Assembly: GCA_017163975.1 (NCBI GenBank) | Contig: JAFFSR010000264.1 | Coordinates: 1,674,001-1,738,000, forward strand | DNA length: 64,000 bases | Reading direction: 5' to 3' | Source: Anastatus disparis | Lineage: Eukaryota; Arthropoda; Insecta; Hymenoptera; Eupelmidae | In this document: in pieces, positions 1 to 12,210 of the stretch | Layout: every line of letters starts with the position of its first letter | Numbering within the stretch: the first letter of the stretch is position 1 | The notes under the pieces: generated by a model | The model's input: the letters and a program-made list of their open reading frames with translations, nothing else | Databases searched by the model: none | What the model was told of the DNA's origin: nothing | Translations under genes and position numbers: made by a program

Positions 1-913
1 TAATATATATCATCTCGAAATTTGACGTCTACTATTATAGGTAGAAAAAGTTATTGTAATATATTTTATTTTATTAAGTAAATATTAATTTTAACTTGTA
101 AATACAAAACAAATAGAATAACTTAATTATGGATTACAATAAGTAAAGAAATATAAAAGCTAAAATGTCTTCACCGTAGAATAATCACTCTTCATAGAGT
201 TCAAGAAAAAAAATTGTGATGAATGTTTATAACATATTATCTCGAAATCGACGTCTACTATTGTAGTTATCTTACTATGTAAATATTAATTTAAATTTAT
301 GAATACAAAACAAATTAAATAAACTTTTCGTATATTTTAAATACTAACATTATATAAAAATAATTGAAATATTTAAATATCTTTACCATTCCTTAATTCC
401 ATTTTTATAGCTGACTTACAACAAATTATAAAAAAATAGTATTGAATTTATGAAAAAGCGAATCTAGTGAAAAATGAAGAAGCAACTATTTAAAATTTTC
501 ATTAATTTTAGTTTTAAATAACTATTAAAAACGAAAACTCATTTATAAGATTATCATATTCCTCTGCATGTTTATTTCCTAAATATTAATTTAATATTAT
601 AGTGGAGAAAATTAAAATTAATCAAACATTTTCAATATTAAATAAAGCTATAATTTTTTTTATTTTATCGTTAATCTAATATATTTTTTATGGATTTGAA
701 TTCGTAACAAAAAATCTAGAATTTAGTTTTTGATTCATAAAAATTGATCATTTTATTACCAAGTTATAAGCATAAATGCTGTTTTTTCCATAAAAATAAC
801 GCCGTTAGTTAAATAATCAAAAATAAATTATTAATTAAAGATAATTGTAAATATTCCGTATGTTGAAATCTTACATAGAATTAGATCCAAGATATTATCA
901 AAATATCATTTAT

Positions 914-959
914 TCCACCCCAACAGTAATAACCACTTTATCAACTCGAAAAGCGGGCC
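914..959 (+). repeat. Conserved GC-richer block shared with 43.43 kb
   Basis: The block reads CCCCAACAGTAATxxCCACT, then TTATxAACTCGAAAAGCGGG. It occurs once in each array unit (here in unit 1) and again at about 43425-43478, outside any recognisable gene copy. It has higher GC than its surroundings. Its nature is unknown; a mobile-element remnant is the simplest guess. Confidence 0.6.
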
Positions 960-2067
960 CAAAAAAGCCAAAATGTACGTCTAAAATTTTGCGGGAGTTA
1001 CGGTTATATCTCCCGTTTTCATAAATTCGGCTAAATTGAAAGATATTATATAGATATTTATTTATTTTGTAAAAAGAGTACAAAAAGGCGTGTAATACAT
1101 GAAATAGTAAGTAATAATTCTATAAAAAGTATTGCACATAATAAGATAAGATATCACAGTCAATTATTAAAATTAATATATAATACTGTATCAGTAAGTC
1201 ACCATGTAAAAGTGATATCACAGACTATTCTAAATACACGCAGAAAACATAAATTACAATAAAAACAGTCTTAAATATCTATCGGTCATAGAATTAAAAT
1301 ACATAATTTAAAAGAGGAATCACTGTCATGACATCAATAAAAATAAAATTGGACAATACTAAAAAATAAAATTGAACAATACAATAACAAAGTAATAGTA
1401 AATAATTAAAAATAAAATAATTACATTTAAAGAATAAAAACTGAAACTATTTAACGATCATTGAATTTCAAGCGAATTATCGGTTTGAAAATTCCGCAAT
1501 AAAATATTCCTATTTAAGTTAGATAATCAAAAATAAATTATTAAGAAGAGATAATTGTAAATATTCCCTACAACAGAACCTTATATGAGAACTTACGCGA
1601 TATCTTAAGCCGAAATATCATGTAAATTAAAAACCTCTAAAAATATCAAAATCATTTAGATTTTCACTTTTACAATTATTTGATGGGTCATCCAGCTTAT
1701 GACTTTCTAATAAATCATATTTATTATTAAATTTCTAGCGGATATTCATTTAAAAAAATTATCGCGTAGAAAATTAACGTAAAATTTTACAATAGAATTT
1801 ATAATACTTTCGTCAGGTATATTTAATACGCCAAAATAAGAAGAGGATTAAAAAAATTCCTTGCTGAATTTACATGAGATTTAAACAATGGAGTTTATAA
1901 TACTTTCATTAGGTATGTTTAATGTACCAAAACAAATGGTAGATCAAAAAGAAACCAAAACCCTGGATTATGAATGGGAGGGTCAACAATGATAAAAGTA
2001 CTTAATGAGGGATTTACTTAATTACTTTAGTTTCAAAATATTATATTCGAATTATTAATAACCCCAT

Positions 2068-2261
2068 GCTTTTATACCTGAATACATTAGTGACTCAGGA
2101 TTATTGATACGATCTATTTTATACAATACTTTTAAACCTGTATACCTAACAGGCTTGGGATTAATAATACGGTATTCTATAAATACTGATATACGATCAA
2201 ACAGAATCATTTAGACTTCTACTCTTTAAGAAGCAACATCTTCTAACGATCTTACTTTAAC
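2068..2261 (+). promoter_or_regulatory. Promoter of array copy 1
   Basis: TATAAATA lies at 2178-2185 and an arthropod-type initiator TCATT has its A at 2209, 31 bases downstream. Two imperfect 45-bp boxes (CTTTTAxACCTGxATAC...ATTxxTxATACG) precede it, as in every family member. It is intact although the gene is frameshifted. Confidence 0.7.
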
Positions 2262-2940
2262 ATGGATTCATCAAATACAATTACTACTTGGTCTACATTC
2301 GCTACACATTGCATCGTAAGTTCTAAAGAGTGGAATTCAACTATCCCACCTACAGAACGTATACCAGAAAGCTCGTCATATTTTAATTCAGATTCATCTG
2401 ATACAACTATGCTTTGGACTGAACCTCCATCTCATTGCGTCCCAACTTTGGAAGACGAGACAGAATGGGTATGTAACGAGCCCAAGGAGCTGGCATATAC
2501 CTCAAGATCTGCCACCGCTAGCTGCGGATGCACCAATGTCATTAAGTTTTGGATCTTCGGAATATCACATAGAAGAATTTGAAAAACAAGATTGTATCCC
2601 TGAATCTCTGGATGCAATTCCTATACAGGGAATGTATAAGCTCTCGAAAAAATTTAGGGATAATGTTTTCTCTTATTCTAACCAAACGTCAGAACCTCAT
2701 CAAGAAGACGAAATAAAGTTTGAAGAAAGCTTTGAAGATTTCCTCGATACTTTTGCTAAAAATTACGTAGAATCAGAAAAAGAAAACATGGATTGCATCC
2801 CTAAATGTCCGGATGCAATTTCTAGAAAGAGGAAATGCATAAGCCCTCGAAAAAATTCAGGGATCATGTTTTCTCTTATACCAACGAAACGTCAACGCCT
2901 CATCAAAAAAGAGGAAATAAAGCTTGAAGAAAGTTTTTAA
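2262..2940 (+). pseudogene. Array gene copy 1, frameshifted
   Basis: This copy has the same leader and promoter as the intact array genes, but one extra A after the TGGGTATGTA motif near 2475 shifts the frame after Trp-Val-Cys (residue 71). Translation then ends at 2582, giving 106 residues instead of 225. The rest of the original frame stays open from the internal Met at 2536 to the normal stop at 2940, with no further damage, so the lesion is recent or is a sequencing or assembly error. The alternative is translation of a 134-aa C-terminal product from the internal ATG, for which nothing else speaks. Confidence 0.75.
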
Positions 2941-5035
2941 AATTTCCTAGATATTTTTTTTGAATAGTTTATAATATATATCATCTCGAAATTCGACGTC
3001 TACTATTATAGGTAGAAAAAGTTATTGTAATATATTTTATTTTATTAAGTAAATATTAATTTTAACTTGTAAATACAAAACAAATAGAATAACTTAATTA
3101 TGGATTACAATAAGTAAAGAAATATAAAAGCTAAAATGTCTTCACTGTAGAATAATCACTCTTCATAGAGTTCAAGAAAAAAATTGTGATGAATGTTTAT
3201 AACATATTATCTCGAAATCGACGTCTACTATTGTAGTTATCTTACTATGTAAATATTAATTTAAATTTATGAATACAAAACAAATTAAATAAACTTTTCG
3301 TATATTTTAAATACTAACATTATATAAAAATAATTGAAATATTTAAATATCTTTACCATTCCTTAATTCCATTTTTATAGCTGACTTACAACAAATTATA
3401 AAAAATAGTATTGAATTTATGAAAAAGCGAATCTAGTGAAAAATGAAGAAGCAACTATTTAAAATTTTCATTAATTTTAGTTTTAAATAACTATTAAAAA
3501 CGAAAACTCATTTATAAGATTATCATATTCCTCTGCATGTTTATTTCCTAAATATTAATTTAATATTATAGTGGAGAAAATTAAAATTAATCAAACATTT
3601 TCAATATTAAATAAAGCTATAATTTTTTTTATTTTATCGTTAATCTAATATATTTTTTATGGATTTGAATTCGTAACAAAAAATCTAGAATTTAGTTTTT
3701 GATTCATAAAAATTGATCATTTTATTACCAAGTTATAAGCATAAATGCTGTTTTTTCCATAAAAATAACGCCGTTAGTTAAATAATCAAAAATAAATTAT
3801 TAATTAAAGATAATTGTAAATATTCCGTATGTTGAAATCTTACATAGAATTAGATCCAAGATATTATCAAAATATCATTTATTCCACCCCAACAGTAATA
3901 ACCACTTTATCAACTCGAAAAGCGGGCCAAAAAAGCCAAAATGTACGTCTAAAATTTTGCGGGAGTTACGGTTATATCTCCCGTTTTCATAAATTCGGCT
4001 AAATTGAAAGATATTATATAGATATTTATTTATTTTGTAAAAAGAGTACAAAAAGGCGTGTAATACATGAAATAGTAAGTAATAATTCTATAAAAAGTAT
4101 TGCACATAATAAGATAAGATATCACAGTCAATTATTAAAATTAATATATAATACTGTATCAGTAAGTCACCATGTAAAAGTGATATCACAGACTATTCTA
4201 AATACACGCAGAAAACATAAATTACAATAAAAACAGTCTTAAATATCTATCGGTCATAGAATTAAAATACATAATTTAAAAGAGGAATCACTGTCATGAC
4301 ATCAATAAAAATAAAATTGGACAATACTAAAAAATAAAATTGAACAATACAATAACAAAGTAATAGTAAATAATTAAAAAATAAAATAATTACATTTAAA
4401 GAATAAAAACTGAAACTATTTAACGATCATTGAATTTCAAGCGAATTATCGGTTTGAAAATTCCGCAATAAAATATTCCTATTTAAGTTAGATAATCAAA
4501 AATAAATTATTAAGAAGAGATAATTGTAAATATTCCCTACAACAGAACCTTATATGAGAACTTACGCGATATCTTAAGCCGAAATATCATGTAAATTAAA
4601 AACCTCTAAAAATATCAAAATCATTTAGATTTTCACTTTTACAATTATTTGATGGGTCATCCAGCTTATGACTTTCTAATAAATCATATTTATTATTAAA
4701 TTTCTAGCGGATATTCATTTAAAAAAATTATCGCGTAGAAAATTAACGTAAAATTTTACAATAGAATTTATAATACTTTCGTCAGGTATATTTAATACGC
4801 CAAAATAAGAAGAGGATTAAAAAAATTCCTTGCTGAATTTACATGAGATTTAAACAATGGAGTTTATAATACTTTCATTAGGTATGTTTAATGTACCAAA
4901 ACAAATGGTAGATCAAAAAGAAACCAAAACCCTGGATTATGAATGGGAGGGTCAACAATGATAAAAGTACTTAATGAGGGATTTACTTAATTACTTTAGT
5001 TTCAAAATATTATATTCGAATTATTAATAACCCCA

Positions 5036-5230
5036 TGCTTTTATACCTGAATACATTAGTGACTCAGGATTATTGATACGATCTATTTTATACAATACTT
5101 TTAAACCTGTATACCTAACAGGCTTGGGATTAATAATACGGTATTCTATAAATACTGATATACGATCAAACAGAATCATTTAGACTTCTACTCTTTAAGA
5201 AGCAACATCTTCTAACGATCTTACTTTAAC
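5036..5230 (+). promoter_or_regulatory. Promoter and 5' UTR of array copy 2
   Basis: TATAAATA is at 5147-5154 and TCATT with its A (+1) at 5178, so the TATA starts at -31, the expected core-promoter spacing. The 5' UTR would be 53 nt. Upstream lie two imperfect direct repeats, box 1 at 5036-5080 and box 2 at 5097-5140, about 60 bp apart. Both begin CTTTTAxACCTGxATAC and end in GATACG or AATACG. The arrangement is conserved at all seven family promoters, including the minus-strand genes, so the boxes are candidate binding sites for a shared activator. Confidence 0.72.
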
Positions 5231-5908
5231 ATGGATTCATCAAATACAATTACTACTTGGTCTACATTCGCTACACATTGCATCGTAAGTTCTAAAGAGT
5301 GGAATTCAACTATCCCACCTACAGAACGTATACCAGAAAGCTCGTCATATTTTAATTCAGATTCATCTGATACAACTATGCTTTGGACTGAACCTCCATC
5401 TCATTGCGTCCCAACTTTGGAAGACGAGACAGAATGGGTATGTACGAGCCCAAGGAGCTGGCATATACCTCAAGATCTGCCACCGCTAGCTGCGGATGCA
5501 CCAATGTCATTAAGTTTTGGATCTTCGGAATATCACATAGAAGAATTTGAAAAACAAGATTGTATCCCTGAATCTCTGGATGCAATTCCTATACAGGGAA
5601 TGTATAAGCTCTCGAAAAAATTTAGGGATAATGTTTTCTCTTATTCTAACCAAACGTCAGAACCTCATCAAGAAGACGAAATAAAGTTTGAAGAAAGCTT
5701 TGAAGATTTCCTCGATACTTTTGCTAAAAATTACGTAGAATCAGAAAAAGAAAACATGGATTGCATCCCTAAATGTCCGGATGCAATTTCTAGAAAGAGG
5801 AAATGCATAAGCCCTCGAAAAAATTCAGGGATCATGTTTTCTCTTATACCAACGAAACGTCAACGCCTCATCAAAAAAGAGGAAATAAAGCTTGAAGAAA
5901 GTTTTTAA
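5231..5908 (+). CDS. Array gene copy 2: 225-aa acidic modular protein, unknown function
   Basis: I do not recognise this protein. It is intact and intronless; the ATG is the first after the predicted start site at 5178. Residues 1-46 are the family leader (MDSSNTITTWSTFATHC...). Residues 47-105 are a Ser/Pro/Trp-rich segment absent from the minus-strand relatives. Residues 106-170 form one 68-aa-type module containing CIPES, YKLSKKFRDNVFSYSN and EESFEDFLDTF. Residues 171-186 begin a second module (MDCIPKCPDAI). Residues 187-216 are a basic stretch (RKRK at 188-191, SPRK, KRQR at 209-212) that reads the ancestral module out of frame. A stop codon then removes the usual EDFLDTFFE end. There is no signal peptide or membrane segment. 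Nuclear or cytosolic location is an inference from the basic clusters. Confidence 0.8.
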   Translation: MDSSNTITTWSTFATHCIVSSKEWNSTIPPTERIPESSSYFNSDSSDTTMLWTEPPSHCVPTLEDETEWVCTSPRSWHIPQDLPPLAADAPMSLSFGSSEYHIEEFEKQDCIPESLDAIPIQGMYKLSKKFRDNVFSYSNQTSEPHQEDEIKFEESFEDFLDTFAKNYVESEKENMDCIPKCPDAISRKRKCISPRKNSGIMFSLIPTKRQRLIKKEEIKLEESF

Positions 5909-8004
5909 AATTTTCTAGATATTTTTTTTGAATAGTTTATAATATATATCATCTCGAAATTTGACGTCTACTATTATAGGTAGAAAAAGTTATTGTAATA
6001 TATTTTATTTTATTAAGTAAATATTAATTTTAACTTGTAAATACAAAACAAATAGAATAACTTAATTATGGATTACAATAAGTAAAGAAATATAAAAGCT
6101 AAAATGTCTTCACCGTAGAATAATCACTCTTCATAGAGTTCAAGAAAAAAATTGTGATGAATGTTTATAACATATTATCTCGAAATCGACGTCTACTATT
6201 GTAGTTATCTTACTATGTAAATATTAATTTAAATTTATGAATACAAAACAAATTAAATAAACTTTTCGTATATTTTAAATACTAACATTATATAAAAATA
6301 ATTGAAATATTTAAATATCTTTACCATTCCTTAATTCCATTTTTATAGCTGACTTACAACAAATTATAAAAAAATAGTATTGAATTTATGAAAAAGCGAA
6401 TCTAGTGAAAAATGAAGAAGCAACTATTTAAAATTTTCATTAATTTTAGTTTTAAATAACTATTAAAAACGAAAACTCATTTATAAGATTATCATATTCC
6501 TCTGCATGTTTATTTCCTAAATATTAATTTAATATTATAGTGGAGAAAATTAAAATTAATCAAACATTTTCAATATTAAATAAAGCTATAATTTTTTTTA
6601 TTTTATCGTTAATCTAATATATTTTTTATGGATTTGAATTCGTAACAAAAAATCTAGAATTTAGTTTTTGATTCATAAAAATTGATCATTTTATTACCAA
6701 GTTATAAGCATAAATGCTGTTTTTTCCATAAAAATAACGCCGTTAGTTAAATAATCAAAAATAAATTATTAATTAAAGATAATTGTAAATATTCCGTATG
6801 TTGAAATCTTACATAGAATTAGATCCAAGATATTATCAAAATATCATTTATTCCACCCCAACAGTAATAACCACTTTATCAACTCGAAAAGGGGCCAAAA
6901 AAAGCCAAAATGTACGTCTAAAATTTTGCAGGAGTTACGGTTATATCTCCCGTTTTCATAAATTCGGCTAAATTGAAAGATATTATATAGATATTTATTT
7001 ATTTTGTAAAAAGAGTACAAAAAGGCGTGTAATACATGAAATAGTAAGTAATAATTCTATAAAAAGTATTGCACATAATAAGATAAGATATCACAGTCAA
7101 TTATTAAAATTAATATATAATACTGTATCAGTAAGTCACCATGTAAAAGTGATATCACAGACTATTCTAAATACACGCAGAAAACATAAATTACAATAAA
7201 AACAGTCTTAAATATCTATCGGTCATAGAATTAAAATACATAATTTAAAAGAGGAATCACTGTCATGACATCAATAAAAATAAAATTGGACAATACTAAA
7301 AAATAAAATTGAACAATACAATAACAAAGTAATAGTAAATAATTAAAAAATAAAATAATTACATTTAAAGAATAAAAACTGAAACTATTTAACGATCATT
7401 GAATTTCAAGCGAATTATCGGTTTGAAAATTCCGCAATAAAATATTCCTATTTAAGTTAGATAATCAAAAATAAATTATTAAGAAGAGATAATTGTAAAT
7501 ATTCCCTACAACAGAACCTTATATGAGAACTTACGCGATATCTTAAGCCGAAATATCATGTAAATTAAAAACCTCTAAAAATATCAAAATCATTTAGATT
7601 TTCACTTTTACAATTATTTGATGGGTCATCCAGCTTATGACTTTCTAATAAATCATATTTATTATTAAATTTCTAGCGGATATTCATTTAAAAAAATTAT
7701 CGCGTAGAAAATTAACGTAAAATTTTACAATAGAATTTATAATACTTTCGTCAGGTATATTTAATACGCCAAAATAAGAAGAGGATTAAAAAAATTCCTT
7801 GCTGAATTTACATGAGATTTAAACAATGGAGTTTATAATACTTTCATTAGGTATGTTTAATGTACCAAAACAAATGGTAGATCAAAAAGAAACCAAAACC
7901 CTGGATTATGAATGGGAGGGTCAACAATGATAAAAGTACTTAATGAGGGATTTACTTAATTACTTTAGTTTCAAAATATTATATTCGAATTATTAATAAC
8001 CCCA

Positions 8005-8197
8005 TGCTTTTATACCTGAATACATTAGTGACTCAGGATTATTGATACGATCTATTTTATACAATACTTTTAAACCTGTATACCTAACAGGCTTGGGATT
8101 AATAATACGGTATTCTATAAATACTGATATACGATCAAACAGAATCATTTAGACTTCTACTTTAAGAAGCAACATCTTCTAACGATCTTACTTTAAC
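8005..8197 (+). promoter_or_regulatory. Promoter of array copy 3
   Basis: TATAAATA at 8116-8123, the same upstream boxes and the same initiator as copy 2. The 5' UTR is two bases shorter (CTACTTTAAG instead of CTACTCTTTAAG). Confidence 0.65.
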
Positions 8198-8876
8198 ATG
8201 GATTCATCAAATACAATTACTACTTGGTCTACATTCGCTACACATTGCATCGTAAGTTCTAAAGAGTGGAATTCAACTATCCCACCTACAGAACGTATAC
8301 CAGAAAGCTCGTCATATTTTAATTCAGATTCATCTGATACAACTATGCTTTGGACTGAACCTCCATCTCATTGCGTCCCAACTTTGGAAGACGAGACAGA
8401 ATGGGTATGTACGAGCCCAAGGAGCTGGCATATACCTCAAGATCTGCCACCGCTAGCTGCGGATGCACCAATGTCATTAAGTTTTGGATCTTCGGAATAT
8501 CACATAGAAGAATTTGAAAAACAAGATTGTATCCCTGAATCTCTGGATGCAATTCCTATACAGGGAATGTATAAGCTCTCGAAAAAATTTAGGGATAATG
8601 TTTTCTCTTATTCTAACCAAACGTCAGAACCTCATCAAGAAGACGAAATAAAGTTTGAAGAAAGCTTTGAAGATTTCCTCGATACTTTTGCTAAAAATTA
8701 CGTAGAATCAGAGAAAAGAAAACATGGATTGCATCCCTAAATGTCCGGATGCAATTTCTAGAAAGAGGAAATGCATAAGCCCTCGAAAAAATTCAGGGAT
8801 CATGTTTTCTCTTATACCAACGAAACGTCAACGCCTCATCAAAAAAGAGGAAATAAAGCTTGAAGAAAGTTTTTAA
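8198..8876 (+). pseudogene. Array gene copy 3, frameshifted near the 3' end
   Basis: The sequence matches copies 2, 4 and 5 up to residue 173. There TCAGAAAAAG has become TCAGAGAAAAG (near 8711), a one-base gain that changes the frame. Translation continues as KRKHGLHP and stops at 8740, giving 180 aa. The product keeps the leader, the middle segment and the complete first module but loses the basic tail. Because the lesion lies late, a shortened protein could still be made. The leader region also lacks two bases (a CT) in the 5' UTR compared with the other units. Confidence 0.7.
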
Positions 8877-9558
8877 AATTTCCTAGATATTTTTTTTGAA
8901 TAGTTTATAATATATATCATCTCGAAATTCGACGTCTACTATTATAGGTAGAAAAAGTTATTGTAATATATTTTATTTTATTAAGTAAATATTAATTTTA
9001 ACTTGTAAATACAAAACAAATAGAATAACTTAATTATGGATTACAATAAGTAAAGAAATATAAAAGCTAAAATGTCTTCACTGTAGAATAATCACTCTTC
9101 ATAGAGTTCAAGAAAAAAATTGTGATGAATGTTTATAACATATTATCTCGAAATCGACGTCTACTATTGTAGTTATCTTACTATGTAAATATTAATTTAA
9201 ATTTATGAATACAAAACAAATTAAATAAACTTTTCGTATATTTTAAATACTAACATTATATAAAAATAATTGAAATATTTAAATATCTTTACCATTCCTT
9301 AATTCCATTTTTATAGCTGACTTACAACAAATTATAAAAAAATAGTATTGAATTTATGAAAAAGCGAATCTAGTGAAAAATGAAGAAGCAACTATTTAAA
9401 ATTTTCATTAATTTTAGTTTTAAATAACTATTAAAAACGAAAACTCATTTATAAGATTATCATATTCCTCTGCATGTTTATTTCCTAAATATTAATTTAA
9501 TATTATAGTGGAGAAAATTAAAATTAATCAAACATTTTCAATATTAAATAAAGCTATA

Positions 9559-9922
9559 TTATTATTTGATCCGTAGTCATATAGGACTAATTAATGTACT
9601 TATATAAGGAGTGGTCGAATCGTGCTTTATAAAGTCATAAAATAACCCAAGAAAACTATGTTTTAACGTAATTAGATTATAATTTTTATGTAGGTATAAT
9701 GGTTTCGTTGCAACTATTAACATAGGTAGAAACACTAAAGATTTTGGATTTTAATATGAAAATAAAAAAATTTTTTTTTCTTTTAAAGAAATTTTATAAA
9801 AAATGTTATTAATCAATTACTATATTTGTAATTTGTATTACATTTAATTATTTGACGACAAATATTTACGATTCATGCCTGCTAGCTTTATAATCGCATC
9901 AATTTTAATAATTTTTTTTATA
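9559..9922 (+). other. Segment kept in unit 4, deleted in units 1-3
   Basis: Units 1-3 read AAAGCTATA directly into ATTTTTTTTATTTTATCG. Unit 4 has about 364 extra bases between these points, ending in TATA again, so the loss has TATA microhomology. The first half of the segment matches, on the other strand, 28010-28185 in the 351-aa gene spacer and more distantly 17000-17260 and 39150-39400. The long form is therefore ancestral and the short form a deletion. The second half (from about 9752) belongs to the transposon described at 25416-27168. Confidence 0.85.
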
Positions 9923-10060
9923 ATTTTTTTTATTTTATCGTTAATCTAATATATTTTTTATGGATTTGAATTCGTAACAAAAAATCTAGAATTTAGTTTT
10001 TGATTCATAAAAATTGATCATTTTATTACCAAGTTATAAGCATAAATGCTGTTTTTTCCA
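9752..10060 (-). mobile_element. Internally deleted copy of the TAA element, lacking its termini
   Basis: 9752-9916 matches the reverse complement of 26947-27110, and 9931-10060 matches the reverse complement of 25560-25690. In this unit the two blocks are joined almost directly, whereas at 25.4-27.2 kb they are separated by about 1.26 kb. The terminal GGTGGCTTCAG repeats are absent here. Units 1-3 retain only the second block (for example 660-793). Confidence 0.7.
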
Positions 10061-11337
10061 TAAAAATAACGCCGTTAGTTAAATAATCAAAAATAAATTA
10101 TTAATTAAAGATAATTGTAAATATTCCGTATGTTGAAATCTTACATAGAATTAGATCCAAGATATTATCAAAATATCATTTATTCCACCCCAACAGTAAT
10201 AACCACTTTATCAACTCGAAAAGCGGGCCAAAAAAAGCCAAAATGTACGTCTAAAATTTTGCGGGAGTTACGGTTATATCTCCCGTTTTCATAAATTCGG
10301 CTAAATTGAAAGATATTATATAGATATTTATTTATTTTGTAAAAAGAGTACAAAAAGGCGTGTAATACATGAAATAGTAAGTAATAATTCTATAAAAAGT
10401 ATTGCACATAATAAGATAAGATATCACAGTCAATTATTAAAATTAATATATAATACTGTATCAGTAAGTCACCATGTAAAAGTGATATCACAGACTATTC
10501 TAAATACACGCAGAAAACATAAATTACAATAAAAAACAGTCTTAAATATCTATCGGTCATAGAATTAAAATACATAATTTAAAAGAGGAATCACTGTCAT
10601 GACATCAATAAAAATAAAATTGGACAATACTAAAAATAAAATTGAACAATACAATAACAAAGTAATAGTAAATAATTAAAAAATAAAATAATTACATTTA
10701 AAGAATAAAAACTGAAACTATTTAACGATCATTGAATTTCAAGCGAATTATCGGTTTGAAAATTCCGCAATAAAATATTCCTATTTAAGTTAGATAATCA
10801 AAAATAAATTATTAAGAAGAGATAATTGTAAATATTCCCTACAACAGAACCTTATATGAGAACTTACGCGATATCTTAAGCCGAAATATCATGTAAATTA
10901 AAAACCTCTAAAAATATCAAAATCATTTAGATTTTCACTTTTACAATTATTTGATGGGTCATCCAGCTTATGACTTTCTAATAAATCATATTTATTATTA
11001 AATTTCTAGCGGATATTCATTTAAAAAAATTATCGCGTAGAAAATTAACGTAAAATTTTACAATAGAATTTATAATACTTTCGTCAGGTATATTTAATAC
11101 GCCAAAATAAGAAGAGGATTAAAAAAATTCCATGCTGAATTTACATGAGATTTAAACAATGGAGTTTATAATACTTTCATTAGGTATGTTTAATGTACCA
11201 AAACAAATGGTAGATCAAAAAGAAACCAAAACCCTGGATTATGAATGGGAGGGTCAACAATGATAAAAGTACTTAATGAGGGATTTACTTAATTACTTTA
11301 GTTTCAAAATATTATATTCGAATTATTAATAACCCCA

Positions 11338-11532
11338 TGCTTTTATACCTGAATACATTAGTGACTCAGGATTATTGATACGATCTATTTTATACAATAC
11401 TTTTAAACCTGTATACCTAACAGGCTTGGGATTAATAATACGGTATTCTATAAATACTGATATACGATCAAACAGAATCATTTAGACTTCTACTCTTTAA
11501 GAAGCAACATCTTCTAACGATCTTACTTTAAC
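11338..11532 (+). promoter_or_regulatory. Promoter of array copy 4
   Basis: TATAAATA at 11449-11456, with boxes and initiator as in copy 2. No difference from copy 2 was seen in the core. Confidence 0.7.
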
Positions 11533-12210
11533 ATGGATTCATCAAATACAATTACTACTTGGTCTACATTCGCTACACATTGCATCGTAAGTTCTAAAGA
11601 GTGGAATTCAACTATCCCACCTACAGAACGTATACCAGAAAGCTCGTCATATTTTAATTCAGATTCATCTGATACAACTATGCTTTGGACTGAACCTCCA
11701 TCTCATTGCGTCCCAACTTTGGAAGACGAGACAGAATGGGTATGTACGAGCCCAAGGAGCTGGCATATACCTCAAGATCTGCCACCGCTAGCTGCGGATG
11801 CACCAATGTCATTAAGTTTTGGATCTTCGGAATATCACATAGAAGAATTTGAAAAACAAGATTGTATCCCTGAATCTCTGGATGCAATTCCTATACAGGG
11901 AATGTATAAGCTCTCGAAAAAATTTAGGGATAATGTTTTCTCTTATTCTAACCAAACGTCAGAACCTCATCAAGAAGACGAAATAAAGTTTGAAGAAAGC
12001 TTTGAAGATTTCCTCGATACTTTTGCTAAAAATTACGTAGAATCAGAAAAAGAAAACATGGATTGCATCCCTAAATGTCCGGATGCAATTTCTAGAAAGA
12101 GGAAATGCATAAGCCCTCGAAAAAATTCAGGGATCATGTTTTCTCTTATACCAACGAAACGTCAACGCCTCATCAAAAAAGAGGAAATAAAGCTTGAAGA
12201 AAGTTTTTAA
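11533..12210 (+). CDS. Array gene copy 4: 225-aa acidic modular protein, unknown function
   Basis: The predicted protein is identical to that of copy 2: leader 1-46, Trp/Pro-rich middle 47-105, one complete 68-aa-type module, a second module start, and the basic out-of-frame tail ending in LEESF. The copy sits in a long (3334-bp) unit that keeps the 364-bp segment missing from units 1-3. Identity to copy 2 across units of different length suggests that gene conversion or selection keeps the coding part uniform. Function is unknown. Confidence 0.8.
   Translation: MDSSNTITTWSTFATHCIVSSKEWNSTIPPTERIPESSSYFNSDSSDTTMLWTEPPSHCVPTLEDETEWVCTSPRSWHIPQDLPPLAADAPMSLSFGSSEYHIEEFEKQDCIPESLDAIPIQGMYKLSKKFRDNVFSYSNQTSEPHQEDEIKFEESFEDFLDTFAKNYVESEKENMDCIPKCPDAISRKRKCISPRKNSGIMFSLIPTKRQRLIKKEEIKLEESF

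Noticed and set aside
5439..5490. Possible 52-bp intron (GTATGT...CTAG) in the array gene
   Set aside because: Its length is not a multiple of three, removal would shift the frame, and the unspliced frame is open and related to the decayed copy at 47.6 kb.
5376..5585. Minus-strand open frame of 69 codons opposite each array gene
   Set aside because: It lies wholly antisense to the array gene, has no promoter of its own and repeats because the array repeats.
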